Shown here: positions 49,554-57,451 of the stretch, piece after piece
Layout: each line of letters begins with the position of its first letter
Position numbering within the stretch: the first letter of the stretch is position 1
Assembly (NCBI RefSeq): GCF_049347105.1
Contig: NZ_CP186334.1
Span: forward strand, 3,410,001-3,474,000
Reading direction: 5' to 3'
DNA: 64,000 nucleotides
Origin: Gaoshiqia hydrogeniformans
GTDB taxonomy: Bacteria > Bacteroidota > Bacteroidia > Bacteroidales > Prolixibacteraceae
Made by a program: the position numbers and the translations under genes
Notes under the pieces: model-generated
Databases searched by the model: none
Told to the model about the DNA's origin: nothing
The model's input: the letters and a program-made list of their open reading frames with translations, nothing else

Positions 49554-50852
49554 ATGAACGCGAAAACATATCTGATGATGTGGGTGCTGTTGCTCATAGG
49601 GCTCGGCGCCTGCAAAGAAGGCATGCGGTTCGAAACGATGGGGAACGACACTGTCCCGCCGGGAAAACCGACCATAAACCGGTGGGAACCGTTATATGGC
49701 GGTGCCCGATTCTTCTACACCATTCCGCCGGATGAGGATCTGCTAAGTGTTAATGGTGAATATACAAATTCACAGGGAAAGACATTTTTCTTTACCTCTT
49801 CTTTTTATTCCGATTCACTTGACGTAATTGGGCTGGGCAGTACCGACCCTAAGGTGATTAAGATTTATGCTGTCGACCGCGCAGGCAATCGTTCTGAAGT
49901 TATCGAGCAGGAGATCACTCCGCTGGAACCTACCATAACCCGGGTAGCAGCAAGCCTGGCTGTAAAACCTGGCTTCAGCTCTTTCCTGGTTGACTGGGTA
50001 AATGAACTTGGGCAGATTGTTAATGTTTATATCTCCTTCAAATACACCAAGGATGGTCAATTTAATGACCATGTAGCAGTATTTTCGTCAAATAAAGAGG
50101 TTGAACGTAAGTTTATCGAAGATTTGTATTTGAAACCTGACGAGCCGATCGAGGTAAGTATTCGTGTTGAAGACCAGTATGGCAATAGTACTGAACAAAT
50201 GCCTTTTGGACAACTAAGTCTCCTGGAGGATGTAGAGCTGGACAAAAAGAAATGGATCATACCAAATGCGAACGACTCGACAGTATCAGTAAACGGACGG
50301 GTAATTAATACAGGAGTCCCGGCTATGTTCGGCGACAACCTCGAAGGACGCATGTCGAAACTGATCGATGGGATTATTGACCGGGGTGACAACCTTAACT
50401 TCTTCCATACCGGGGGACGTGGACGTACCGGATTTTCCCGCGATGGAAATATGCCATGGAACATCATCATTGATCTGGGAGACTACTATCAGCTCAGTCG
50501 TGTTGTCACCGTGCAACGCCATTCCGGCGGACTAGCCAATATTGCGAGGGGGCACTACTATCGGAGTGAGAATTGCGGAGAATTTCGTCTGTTTGTCTTC
50601 AATGACGAGACCGAAAAGTGGGATACGATTTCCACCCAACGGACACCTATTCCACAGGGAGTAAATGATCTGCAGTTTGTTCGGCTGGGCGAAGCGGGTG
50701 ATATGGCTTATTTCTTTCCTGATGATCCCCAGTACACGCGGCCTACCCGATGGTTCAGGTATGAAGGTTTGCACTGCTTTGATGACAACTATTCGTCGAC
50801 TAGTGCGAATTGTATGTCTGAATTAACACTTTTCGGGAAGAAAGTCGAGTAA
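49554..50852 (+). CDS. PUL surface lipoprotein, DUF4959/DUF5126/DUF5000 type
   Basis: Predicted surface glycan-binding protein of 432 residues with a lipoprotein signal ending LLLIGLGAC (Cys near residue 18). The order of beta domains matches the three-domain family often encoded after susD. A first Ig-like domain (YGGARFFYTIPPDEDLLSVNGEY) and a second (ITRVAASLAVKPGFSSFLVDWVNE) are followed by a C-terminal discoidin-like domain (PWNIIIDLGDYYQLSRVVTVQRHSG). I use the ATG at 49554; it lies 71 bp after the susD stop. No catalytic residues are apparent. Confidence 0.8.
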   Translation: MNAKTYLMMWVLLLIGLGACKEGMRFETMGNDTVPPGKPTINRWEPLYGGARFFYTIPPDEDLLSVNGEYTNSQGKTFFFTSSFYSDSLDVIGLGSTDPKVIKIYAVDRAGNRSEVIEQEITPLEPTITRVAASLAVKPGFSSFLVDWVNELGQIVNVYISFKYTKDGQFNDHVAVFSSNKEVERKFIEDLYLKPDEPIEVSIRVEDQYGNSTEQMPFGQLSLLEDVELDKKKWIIPNANDSTVSVNGRVINTGVPAMFGDNLEGRMSKLIDGIIDRGDNLNFFHTGGRGRTGFSRDGNMPWNIIIDLGDYYQLSRVVTVQRHSGGLANIARGHYYRSENCGEFRLFVFNDETEKWDTISTQRTPIPQGVNDLQFVRLGEAGDMAYFFPDDPQYTRPTRWFRYEGLHCFDDNYSSTSANCMSELTLFGKKVE

Positions 50853-50874
50853 GTAAAACCATTAAAACATTGAG

Positions 50875-52674
50875 ATGAGAAATTTAATATTTTTCTTATT
50901 CGCAATTACGGCGCTTTGGTTTGCGTCGTGCGAAGGACAATATGATAACATTGAAAAGTATGCGGGTGAAGTGATTTATCCAGCCAGATTTGATACAGTT
51001 GTCGGATATATTGGTTATGAACGGGTTGAAATCGATCTGATGAAAGCCGGGCGTATTCCATCCAGCCAGCTCCATCTTGGAAAAGCTTCAAAGACGGTGG
51101 TTGAATATGGTGGAGAGAAACACTACATTGACTCGGTTTGTTCGTGGGTGAACATCACCGGCCTTACCGAAGCTAAATTATACCGGTTCCGCATATATAC
51201 GGAAGATGATTATGGTAATAATTCAGTTGCTCAGGAAATCGCCTTAATCCCGTTCACACAACTGGACAGGGATCTGGTGGGTATTGCCTCTCCAAAGATG
51301 GCTGTATCTCCCTCTGCATTGGTTGTGGAGTGGCCGAATGGACTGAACTCTGTTGTTATGGAATACCAGAGTCTGACCTATAAGTACACAGACAAGGATG
51401 GGACTGAGCAAGGCGGAACAGTTGAGACTCCACGTTTCTATTGCGGTAATCTGGCAGCAGGACAGCTACTGACGATTAATGTGGATTACAAGGTTGTCCC
51501 CATCCAGAGTGATGGAACAAAGATTCTCGATACCGTTATTGTATCGAAACCAATTATGGTCAATATACCCACGTCAAATACCCCGTTCTCTCCGTCTGAA
51601 ATCGCAATTCTCCAGGCAAACGGCATCACAACCTTCACTGCAGCTGCGGTACAGTCGATTACGAAACTGACGTATCCGCTCCACACGACAACGTTCCAGG
51701 ATTTGTTTTATTTTCCGAATCTGACTTCGCTTGATTTAACAGGGGAGGGACTGCAAAATGTTTTGCCTACCTTGATGTACAATCGTAACGGGATACAAAC
51801 ACAATGCGGGGGAGGAGATTGGCATCCATTTATGCTCCGGGTAGAGAAACCAAATGATATTAAAATTTCGAGTATTGCTTCTCTGACCGACCTGCTCGAA
51901 TCAGGACAGTTAACACACGTTCGTTACATTCCTCGTTCCCTGGCTTTGGATGATATCCTTGCTCCCTATGTTGCGAACGGGGTCGTAGAGCTGGTACCGG
52001 ATAATGATCCGCTCTATCCTGATGTCGCATTCATTCCTCCTCAGTTTTTCGTTAACGGTAAAGTAGTTGACAATAACTGGGAGATGTACCCCTATTATTC
52101 GGGAGACTTCCTTCCAAGGAACGGTTTTACCGATATTGGCAAGTTTGACCCTCACAACGAAGTCGTGAACGGGGAATCGGTGGATCTGCACCTGGAACAG
52201 TTAATTCAAAGTGACGGCAGCAATATATACAAATGCGTTATCCGTATGAGAAGTGCCTCAATGGCGATGTGTCTTCCTAAAGAATACCGCTATGATAATC
52301 AGCGGTATAAAACACTTCGATTTAAAATGTTCTGTGGAACTTCTGCAACACTGATGACGGGGAGCAACAACGTATTCCTGCAACCCTGGATACGTCCGAT
52401 GAACTACATGTGGAACTTCGGTAACAACAGTATTTACGGACAACAGAACTGGGACGTTTCGCAATCACAGTCAAACTGGATCCAGACCAATCAAATTCAG
52501 ACTGAGTGGCGGGAGTATGCCATTAATATGACACCAAACGATGGCGGTGACACTTCGAATCGCCGTAACCGGGTTATCGTATTTAACATCGGACACGAGC
52601 CTGGATCGTTTACATATGACGCAAATAAACAGATCGTGTTATATCTGGCAGACATCAGGTTTACAAAAGACTAA
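50875..52674 (+). CDS. PUL surface lipoprotein, DUF4998-like
   Basis: Lipoprotein of 599 residues (lipobox LWFASC, Cys near residue 19) that follows the previous gene by 22 bp. The N-terminal ~210 residues show two Ig/fibronectin-like repeats typical of DUF4998 proteins (YAGEVIYPARFDTVVGYIGY, WVNITGLTEAKLYRFRIYTE). A leucine-rich-like middle (LFYFPNLTSLDLTGEGL) leads to a beta-sandwich C-terminus with many aromatic residues (MNYMWNFGNNSIYGQQNWDV), consistent with carbohydrate binding. It is the last gene of the PUL; no polysaccharide lyase or further hydrolase follows before the terminator. Confidence 0.75.
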   Translation: MRNLIFFLFAITALWFASCEGQYDNIEKYAGEVIYPARFDTVVGYIGYERVEIDLMKAGRIPSSQLHLGKASKTVVEYGGEKHYIDSVCSWVNITGLTEAKLYRFRIYTEDDYGNNSVAQEIALIPFTQLDRDLVGIASPKMAVSPSALVVEWPNGLNSVVMEYQSLTYKYTDKDGTEQGGTVETPRFYCGNLAAGQLLTINVDYKVVPIQSDGTKILDTVIVSKPIMVNIPTSNTPFSPSEIAILQANGITTFTAAAVQSITKLTYPLHTTTFQDLFYFPNLTSLDLTGEGLQNVLPTLMYNRNGIQTQCGGGDWHPFMLRVEKPNDIKISSIASLTDLLESGQLTHVRYIPRSLALDDILAPYVANGVVELVPDNDPLYPDVAFIPPQFFVNGKVVDNNWEMYPYYSGDFLPRNGFTDIGKFDPHNEVVNGESVDLHLEQLIQSDGSNIYKCVIRMRSASMAMCLPKEYRYDNQRYKTLRFKMFCGTSATLMTGSNNVFLQPWIRPMNYMWNFGNNSIYGQQNWDVSQSQSNWIQTNQIQTEWREYAINMTPNDGGDTSNRRNRVIVFNIGHEPGSFTYDANKQIVLYLADIRFTKD

Positions 52675-52692
52675 AGAATTAGTCCAAATAAA

Positions 52693-52725
52693 AGAGGATG
52701 AGGCCAATTGGTCTCATCCTCTTTT
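52693..52725 (+). terminator. Terminator of the SusCD operon
   Basis: AGAGGATGAGGCC (52693-52705) pairs with GGTCTCATCCTCT (52710-52722), 13 pairs with one G-U, AATT loop, then TTT. It lies 18 bp after the last PUL stop. Confidence 0.88.
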
Positions 52726-52740
52726 AACAAGGAAATTATA

Positions 52741-52772
52741 AAGGCCACGCCCTGGAGCGCAGCCTCTTTTTT
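52741..52772. terminator. Bidirectional terminator between the PUL and dnaJ
   Basis: AGGCCACGC (52742-52750) and GCGCAGCCT (52757-52765) form a 9-bp stem with two G-U pairs. The plus strand continues with CTTTTTT and the minus strand with TTTATAA, so it can act on both the PUL and dnaJ transcripts. Confidence 0.7.
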
Positions 52773-52790
52773 CCATTGTCATCGCGTATT

Positions 52791-53951
52791 TTATTCAAAC
52801 ATATCCCGCATTTTTTCAAAGAAATTTTTATCACCTGCTCCCGGCGTATTTTGGAAGCTGGGCGATTGTTGCAATTTCTCGAGCATTTTGCGTTCTTCGG
52901 GTGTAATCTTTTTCGGGGCCCAGGCGTGGATGCGCACCAATAAGTCGCCTTTTCCGTACCCATTCACATCGGGAAGCCCTTTCCCCCGTAAACGAAGAAT
53001 TTTTTCGGGCTGAGTGCCGGGTTCTATTTTGACTTTTACTTTGGCGTCGACCGTGGGTATTTCTGCGGTTGTGCCCAGGATGAAATCGGGCATACTCAGA
53101 AACAGATTATATATCAGGTTGTTTCCGTCGCGGATCAGGTCGGGGTGCGATTCTTCCTGGATTACCACCAGCAAGTCGCCGTTTACGCCTCCGCGCCGTC
53201 CGGCATTTCCTTTGCCCGAAACGTTCAGTTGCATGCCTTCGCCCACACCGGCCGGAATACGTACCGGAATCACTTCTTCTTCGCGGACAACGCCTTCTCC
53301 CTGACAGTGTATACATTTGTTGCGGATCATTTTGCCATCGCCGTTACAGGTGGGGCAAACGGTTGTTTGCTGCATTTGCCCGAGCAGGGTATTGGTAATC
53401 CGGGTGACATGCCCGTTGCCGCGGCAGGTGGAACAGGTTTCGTAATCGGACCCTTTTTCGGCGCCTGTGCCATGACAATGACTACAGGCTACATATTTTT
53501 TAACCTTCAGTTTCTTTTCAACACCATTGGCAATGTCGTCGAGGGTGAGGCTGACTTTTATCCGAAGGTCGGAACCCCGGTGAACGCGCCTTCCCTGGCT
53601 GCGCGAACTGCCAAAACCGCCAAAACCGCTGAATCCGCCTCCAAAACCACCACCGAAAATATCCCCAAACATGGAAAAAATATCGTCCATCGACATGTCG
53701 TGCTGACTGAAGCCTGCCCCGCCATTGCCCATGCCGGCATGTCCAAACTGGTCATACCGTTGCTTTTTTTGCGGGTTGCTCAGCACTTCGTATGCTTCAG
53801 CGGCTTCTTTAAATTTTTCTTCCGCTTCTTTGTTCCCGGGGTTTTTATCCGGATGATACTGAATGGCTTTTTTGCGGTATGCCTTTTTTATTTCTTCAGC
53901 CGAAGCATCCTTGCCAACGCCTAATATTTCGTAATAATCTCTTTTTGTCAT
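52791..53951 (-). CDS. dnaJ: Chaperone protein DnaJ
   Basis: Hsp40 co-chaperone that delivers substrates to DnaK and stimulates its ATPase. The J-domain carries HPD at residues 33-35 (QYHPDKNPGN). A Gly/Phe-rich linker follows (about 75-125, GGAGFSQHDMSMDD then FGGGFGGGFSGFGGF). Four zinc motifs of CxxCxGxG type (CSHCHGTG, CSTCRGNG, CPTCNGDG, CIHCQGEG) and the C-terminal client-binding domain complete a class A protein of 386 residues. It is downstream of grpE (21-bp gap), the common two-gene heat-shock operon of Bacteroidota; dnaK is not in the window. Confidence 0.97.
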   Translation of the reverse strand: MTKRDYYEILGVGKDASAEEIKKAYRKKAIQYHPDKNPGNKEAEEKFKEAAEAYEVLSNPQKKQRYDQFGHAGMGNGGAGFSQHDMSMDDIFSMFGDIFGGGFGGGFSGFGGFGSSRSQGRRVHRGSDLRIKVSLTLDDIANGVEKKLKVKKYVACSHCHGTGAEKGSDYETCSTCRGNGHVTRITNTLLGQMQQTTVCPTCNGDGKMIRNKCIHCQGEGVVREEEVIPVRIPAGVGEGMQLNVSGKGNAGRRGGVNGDLLVVIQEESHPDLIRDGNNLIYNLFLSMPDFILGTTAEIPTVDAKVKVKIEPGTQPEKILRLRGKGLPDVNGYGKGDLLVRIHAWAPKKITPEERKMLEKLQQSPSFQNTPGAGDKNFFEKMRDMFE

Positions 53952-53972
53952 GCTTTTTGGGGTTTATTCTGC

Positions 53973-54566
53973 CTATTCGCCAATCACCACTTTTGCAAAG
54001 CGAATCACTTTTTCATTTAGCAAATATCCTTTCTGAACCACATCAACAATTTTCCCTTTAAGCTCTTCGGTTGGCGCCGGTATTTTCGTGATGGCCTCGT
54101 GCAAATCGGTATCAAAATCTTTTTCTTTTGCTTCAATTTCTTTGACCCCGTTTTGTTTCAGAAAGTCCTGGAACTTGTTGTAAATCAGGGTTACACCTTG
54201 CTTCAGAGGATTTTCGTCTTCAATCTCGCGGAATGCTGTAAGCGCCCGTTCAAAATCATCAATTACCGGCAGAATGTTCATCAGGACAGATTCGCCTGCC
54301 GATTTCATCAGCTCCATCTTTTCTTTTAATGTGCGTTTGCGAAAATTGTCAAATTCTGCCTGCAAACGGATGTGTTTGTCTTTTATTTCTGCCAGTTCGT
54401 TTTCCAGTTTCTCCACTTGTTCGCGAGCCTGATCTTTTTTCTGTTTTTTATCTTTTGTTGCTTCCTTTTTCTGTTCGTGTTGCTCATTTTCAGGCGCTTG
54501 TTGTGTTTCGTTCAATTCGGGTTCGTTTGCCTGATCATTTATCGTTTTTTCTTCTGCCATTTTCAT
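53973..54566 (-). CDS. grpE: GrpE nucleotide exchange factor
   Basis: Exchange factor for DnaK, 197 residues. The acidic, Lys-rich N-terminal tail (about 1-50) leads into a long coiled-coil helix (EKLENELAEIKDKHIRLQAE), then the family signature FDNFRKRTLKEKMEL and the four-helix/beta domain (IPAPTEELKGKIVDVVQKGY, then IRFAKVVIGE). The start can be at 54566 or two codons later. It forms an operon with dnaJ. Confidence 0.95.
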   Translation of the reverse strand: MKMAEEKTINDQANEPELNETQQAPENEQHEQKKEATKDKKQKKDQAREQVEKLENELAEIKDKHIRLQAEFDNFRKRTLKEKMELMKSAGESVLMNILPVIDDFERALTAFREIEDENPLKQGVTLIYNKFQDFLKQNGVKEIEAKEKDFDTDLHEAITKIPAPTEELKGKIVDVVQKGYLLNEKVIRFAKVVIGE

Positions 54567-54660
54567 GAAATTTTACATTACCACAGGTTCGCTCACAAAA
54601 ATATTGCCATCGGTCAATTAGGGACAAATTGACATCGTTTTTCTGAGAGAACTGCCAAAA

Positions 54661-54698
54661 TTAAAAAAAATGACAGGCAGCACCCGGGTACTGCCTGT
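54661..54698 (-). terminator. Terminator of the TlpA-like gene
   Basis: ACAGGCAG (54673-54680) pairs with CTGCCTGT (54691-54698); the loop contains the palindrome ACCCGGGT. On the minus strand, CA then eight T follow. It lies 23 bp after the TlpA-like stop. Confidence 0.85.
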
Positions 54699-54721
54699 TC
54701 GTTTATCTGATTTGCCTGAAT

Positions 54722-55246
54722 TTACTTCACTAATTCTTCCAGCGCCTGCTCCAGGTTTGGCCCACGCAGATTTTTCGCGACGATCATACCGTCCCCGTCA
54801 ATTAAAAAGTTGGCCGGGATACTCCTGACACCATATACGGCGGCATATTTGGCATACCAACCTTTTAAATCGCTGACGTGGTACTCCCAACCCAATTTGT
54901 CGTCGGCAATGGCTTTTTCCCAGGCTGGTTTGGCTTTGTCGAGTGATACGCTGTACACCGTGAACCCTTTTCCGTTTTTAAACTTTTTATCTTTAAATTT
55001 TTCGTAGGCGGCAACCACGGTTGGATTTTCCCGGCGACAAGGGCCGCACCACGAAGCCCAAAAATCAATTAAAACGACTTTTCCTTTCAGGGATGAAAGT
55101 TTTAATTCTTCTCCGTTAACAGATTGTTCGGCAATCTCGGGAGCTTTATCTCCTATGTTTGTTCCTGTTTTTACATCATTCCCGGCGTTTACCTGGCTCA
55201 TTAATCCTATAAATAAGACCAGGAGAGCAACTATCTTCTTTTTCAT
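54722..55246 (-). CDS. TlpA/ResA-family exported thioredoxin
   Basis: Periplasmic thiol-disulfide protein of 174 residues. The signal peptide (MKKKIVALLVLFIGLMSQVNA) is followed by an AhpC/TlpA-type thioredoxin fold with FWASWCGPCRRENPTV (WCGPC near residues 64-68) and VRSIPANFLIDGDG as the cis-proline loop. Proteins of this class reduce cytochrome c haem-site cysteines or other envelope thiols; no cytochrome genes are adjacent, so the client is unknown. I use the ATG at 55246, which yields the signal peptide. Confidence 0.9.
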   Translation of the reverse strand: MKKKIVALLVLFIGLMSQVNAGNDVKTGTNIGDKAPEIAEQSVNGEELKLSSLKGKVVLIDFWASWCGPCRRENPTVVAAYEKFKDKKFKNGKGFTVYSVSLDKAKPAWEKAIADDKLGWEYHVSDLKGWYAKYAAVYGVRSIPANFLIDGDGMIVAKNLRGPNLEQALEELVK

Positions 55247-55335
55247 TTTGTGTGTTTTAATCATCTGGCAGCAAGTATAAGAAAAATGGCGCAATATGAA
55301 CAGGTTGATTTAAAATTTTTAACAAAACGGCCGTT

Positions 55336-56643
55336 TTAATCAATCCGTTTAATGGATGCGCCGATGGCATTCAACCTGACATCAATTTGTTCGTATCCCC
55401 GGTCGATTTGTTCAATATTGAAAATCCGGCTTCTTCCCTGGGCCGATAAAGCGGCAATTAACAAGGCTACACCGGCACGGATATCCGGCGACGACATGGT
55501 GGTGCCGCGCAGCAGGTGTTTTTTATTCAGCCCGATCACGGTAGCCCGGTGCGGGTCGCACAGGATAATCTGGGCTCCCATGTCGATCAGCTTATCCACA
55601 AAGAACAAGCGGCTCTCAAACATTTTTTGATGGATGAGCACACTACCTTTCGCCTGCGTGGCAACGACCAGAAAAATACTGAGTAGGTCGGGAGTCAGTC
55701 CGGGCCAGGGAGCGTCGGCAATGGTCATGATGGAGCCGTCAATAAAGGTTTCGATTTCATATTCATCCTGGGCCGGAACGATAATATCATCACCTTTTAT
55801 TTGCAGGTTAATTCCCAGTCGTTTAAATGAATCGGGGATGACGCCCAGGTGACTGACTCCGGCATTGGGGATGGTAATTTCCGACCCGGTCATGGCGGCC
55901 AGACCGATGAAACTGCCGACTTCAATCATGTCGGGCAGAATGCGGTGCTCGCACCCGTTTAGCTCTTCCACGCCGTCAATATAAAGCAGGTTGGAGCCAA
56001 TTCCGCTGATTTTAGCGCCCATTAAAACCAGCATGGACGACAGCTGCTGCAGGTAAGGTTCGCAGGCCGCGTTATAAATTGTGGTTTTTCCTTCGGCCAG
56101 CACGGCAGCCATCAGAATATTTGCGGTGCCGGTTACCGATGCTTCGTCGAGCAGCATGTATTTTCCGGAGAGCCTTTTGGCCTTGACACGGTAAAAATGA
56201 TTGTCTGCATCGTACATGAATTCTGCTCCCAGGTTATGCAATCCGGTAACGTGGGTGTCCAGGCGGCGGCGCCCGATCTTATCTCCTCCGGGTTGAGGGA
56301 TGCAGGCCTCTCCGAAACGGGCCAGCAGGGGGCCAACAATCATAATTGAACCGCGCAGGCTGATGGCCTGGGTCGCAAAGGTTGCTGTTTTCAGGTAAGC
56401 CAGATCCAGGTCATCGGCCTGGAAAGAATAAACGCCTTTTGCCAGACGAGCGGTTTTTACTCCCAGCCCGGTCAGAATTTCGATCAGCTTTAATACGTCA
56501 CTGATTTCAGGAATATTGGAAATTGTAACTTTTTCTTTTGTTAACAGGGTGGCGCAGATGACTTGCAGCGCCTCATTTTTGGCGCCTTGGGGCTCAAGCT
56601 TCCCGTTTAGTTTTATGCCTCCCTCGATTTGAAATGTTGCCAT
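55336..56643 (-). CDS. murA: UDP-N-acetylglucosamine 1-carboxyvinyltransferase (Asp-type)
   Basis: First committed step of peptidoglycan synthesis: enolpyruvyl transfer from PEP to UDP-GlcNAc. The 435-residue protein has GAKNEAL with K22 and N23, and the loop PQPGGDKIGRRRLDTH. In most MurA proteins the loop reads PGGC; here D121 occupies the position of the catalytic cysteine (E. coli Cys115) that fosfomycin alkylates. Asp-type MurA enzymes remain active and are fosfomycin-insensitive in other bacteria, so resistance is predicted. It is the second gene of an operon after DUF4290 (14-bp gap). Confidence 0.95.
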   Translation of the reverse strand: MATFQIEGGIKLNGKLEPQGAKNEALQVICATLLTKEKVTISNIPEISDVLKLIEILTGLGVKTARLAKGVYSFQADDLDLAYLKTATFATQAISLRGSIMIVGPLLARFGEACIPQPGGDKIGRRRLDTHVTGLHNLGAEFMYDADNHFYRVKAKRLSGKYMLLDEASVTGTANILMAAVLAEGKTTIYNAACEPYLQQLSSMLVLMGAKISGIGSNLLYIDGVEELNGCEHRILPDMIEVGSFIGLAAMTGSEITIPNAGVSHLGVIPDSFKRLGINLQIKGDDIIVPAQDEYEIETFIDGSIMTIADAPWPGLTPDLLSIFLVVATQAKGSVLIHQKMFESRLFFVDKLIDMGAQIILCDPHRATVIGLNKKHLLRGTTMSSPDIRAGVALLIAALSAQGRSRIFNIEQIDRGYEQIDVRLNAIGASIKRID

Positions 56644-56657
56644 TCCTGTAAAAGGTG

Positions 56658-57269
56658 TTAATCGTGTTTGCGGTGTTTTTTCTGATTACGAACGGCAACG
56701 GTTGTTTTCTTCCGGTTCCGGTAAAGAATATCCTTGGTCTCCGTTAACGAGAGATCAGACCGGTTAATGTGCCCCCGGGAAAGAATTGCCAGGTCCTGGT
56801 AAATTTTTTCATCGTCAACTGTATCTTTGTTCCAGACAAGGTAGCTCTTTTTCATGTGGTTAGCCAACAACTTGATCAGGATTTCTTTTTCCTCGCCGCT
56901 TTCAAAGGCCGAGGCTTTGTCGACCAGTGATTCCAGTATTTTCCCGTAATGGCGCAGCTTGATGGCGCCTGTTGTGTATGGAATCCTTTTGGGGGGTTCA
57001 TTGAATGTTTCCCGTTTGGGAGGATCGTACGGATAATCAATGTCGAGCTGAAAATCGGACATAATCGCGATGTGGTCCCATAGTTTGTGTTTGAAATCGT
57101 TGATGTCGCGTAAATACGGATACATGTTGCCCATGATATCAATAATAGTTCTGGCAGCACGATTTCTTTCAGCCCTGTCTTCGATGGTCAGTACATGATC
57201 GACCATATTCTGAAGATTCCTCCCATACTCGGGAAGAGGCATTTTTTTCCGGTTTGAATTATAATCCAT
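56658..57269 (-). CDS. DUF4290 domain protein
   Basis: A 203-residue cytoplasmic helical protein with the family block PEYGRNLQNMVDHVLTIEDR and DINDFKHKLWDHIAIMSDFQ. The tail is basic (KKTTVAVRNQKKHRKHD). DUF4290 is restricted to Bacteroidota and is usually encoded immediately before murA, as here; this points to a link with cell-wall synthesis or its regulation, but no biochemical role is known to me. The ATG at 57269 is the only start that keeps MDYNSNRKKMPLPEYGRN. Confidence 0.85.
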   Translation of the reverse strand: MDYNSNRKKMPLPEYGRNLQNMVDHVLTIEDRAERNRAARTIIDIMGNMYPYLRDINDFKHKLWDHIAIMSDFQLDIDYPYDPPKRETFNEPPKRIPYTTGAIKLRHYGKILESLVDKASAFESGEEKEILIKLLANHMKKSYLVWNKDTVDDEKIYQDLAILSRGHINRSDLSLTETKDILYRNRKKTTVAVRNQKKHRKHD

Positions 57270-57451
57270 CTAAAAAATATCTAATAAAATGTTGAATATC
57301 CCTTTAAGGTTGAGCAGTTTCGGTAATAAAAGTTGATCATCAGCAGCGAAAGTGATTCTCTGCTGCAAATCTAACTTAAAATATTTAGCTGTCAAACCTT
57401 TTCGGTGAAAAACTTAAATTGTCGTTTCTTTTTGGCATGATCCCCGGGATG

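Noticed and set aside
56299..56304. Cys114 of MurA (in GEACIPQ) as the catalytic cysteine
   Set aside because: It lies seven residues before the catalytic loop; the aligned position is D121 in PGGDKIG.
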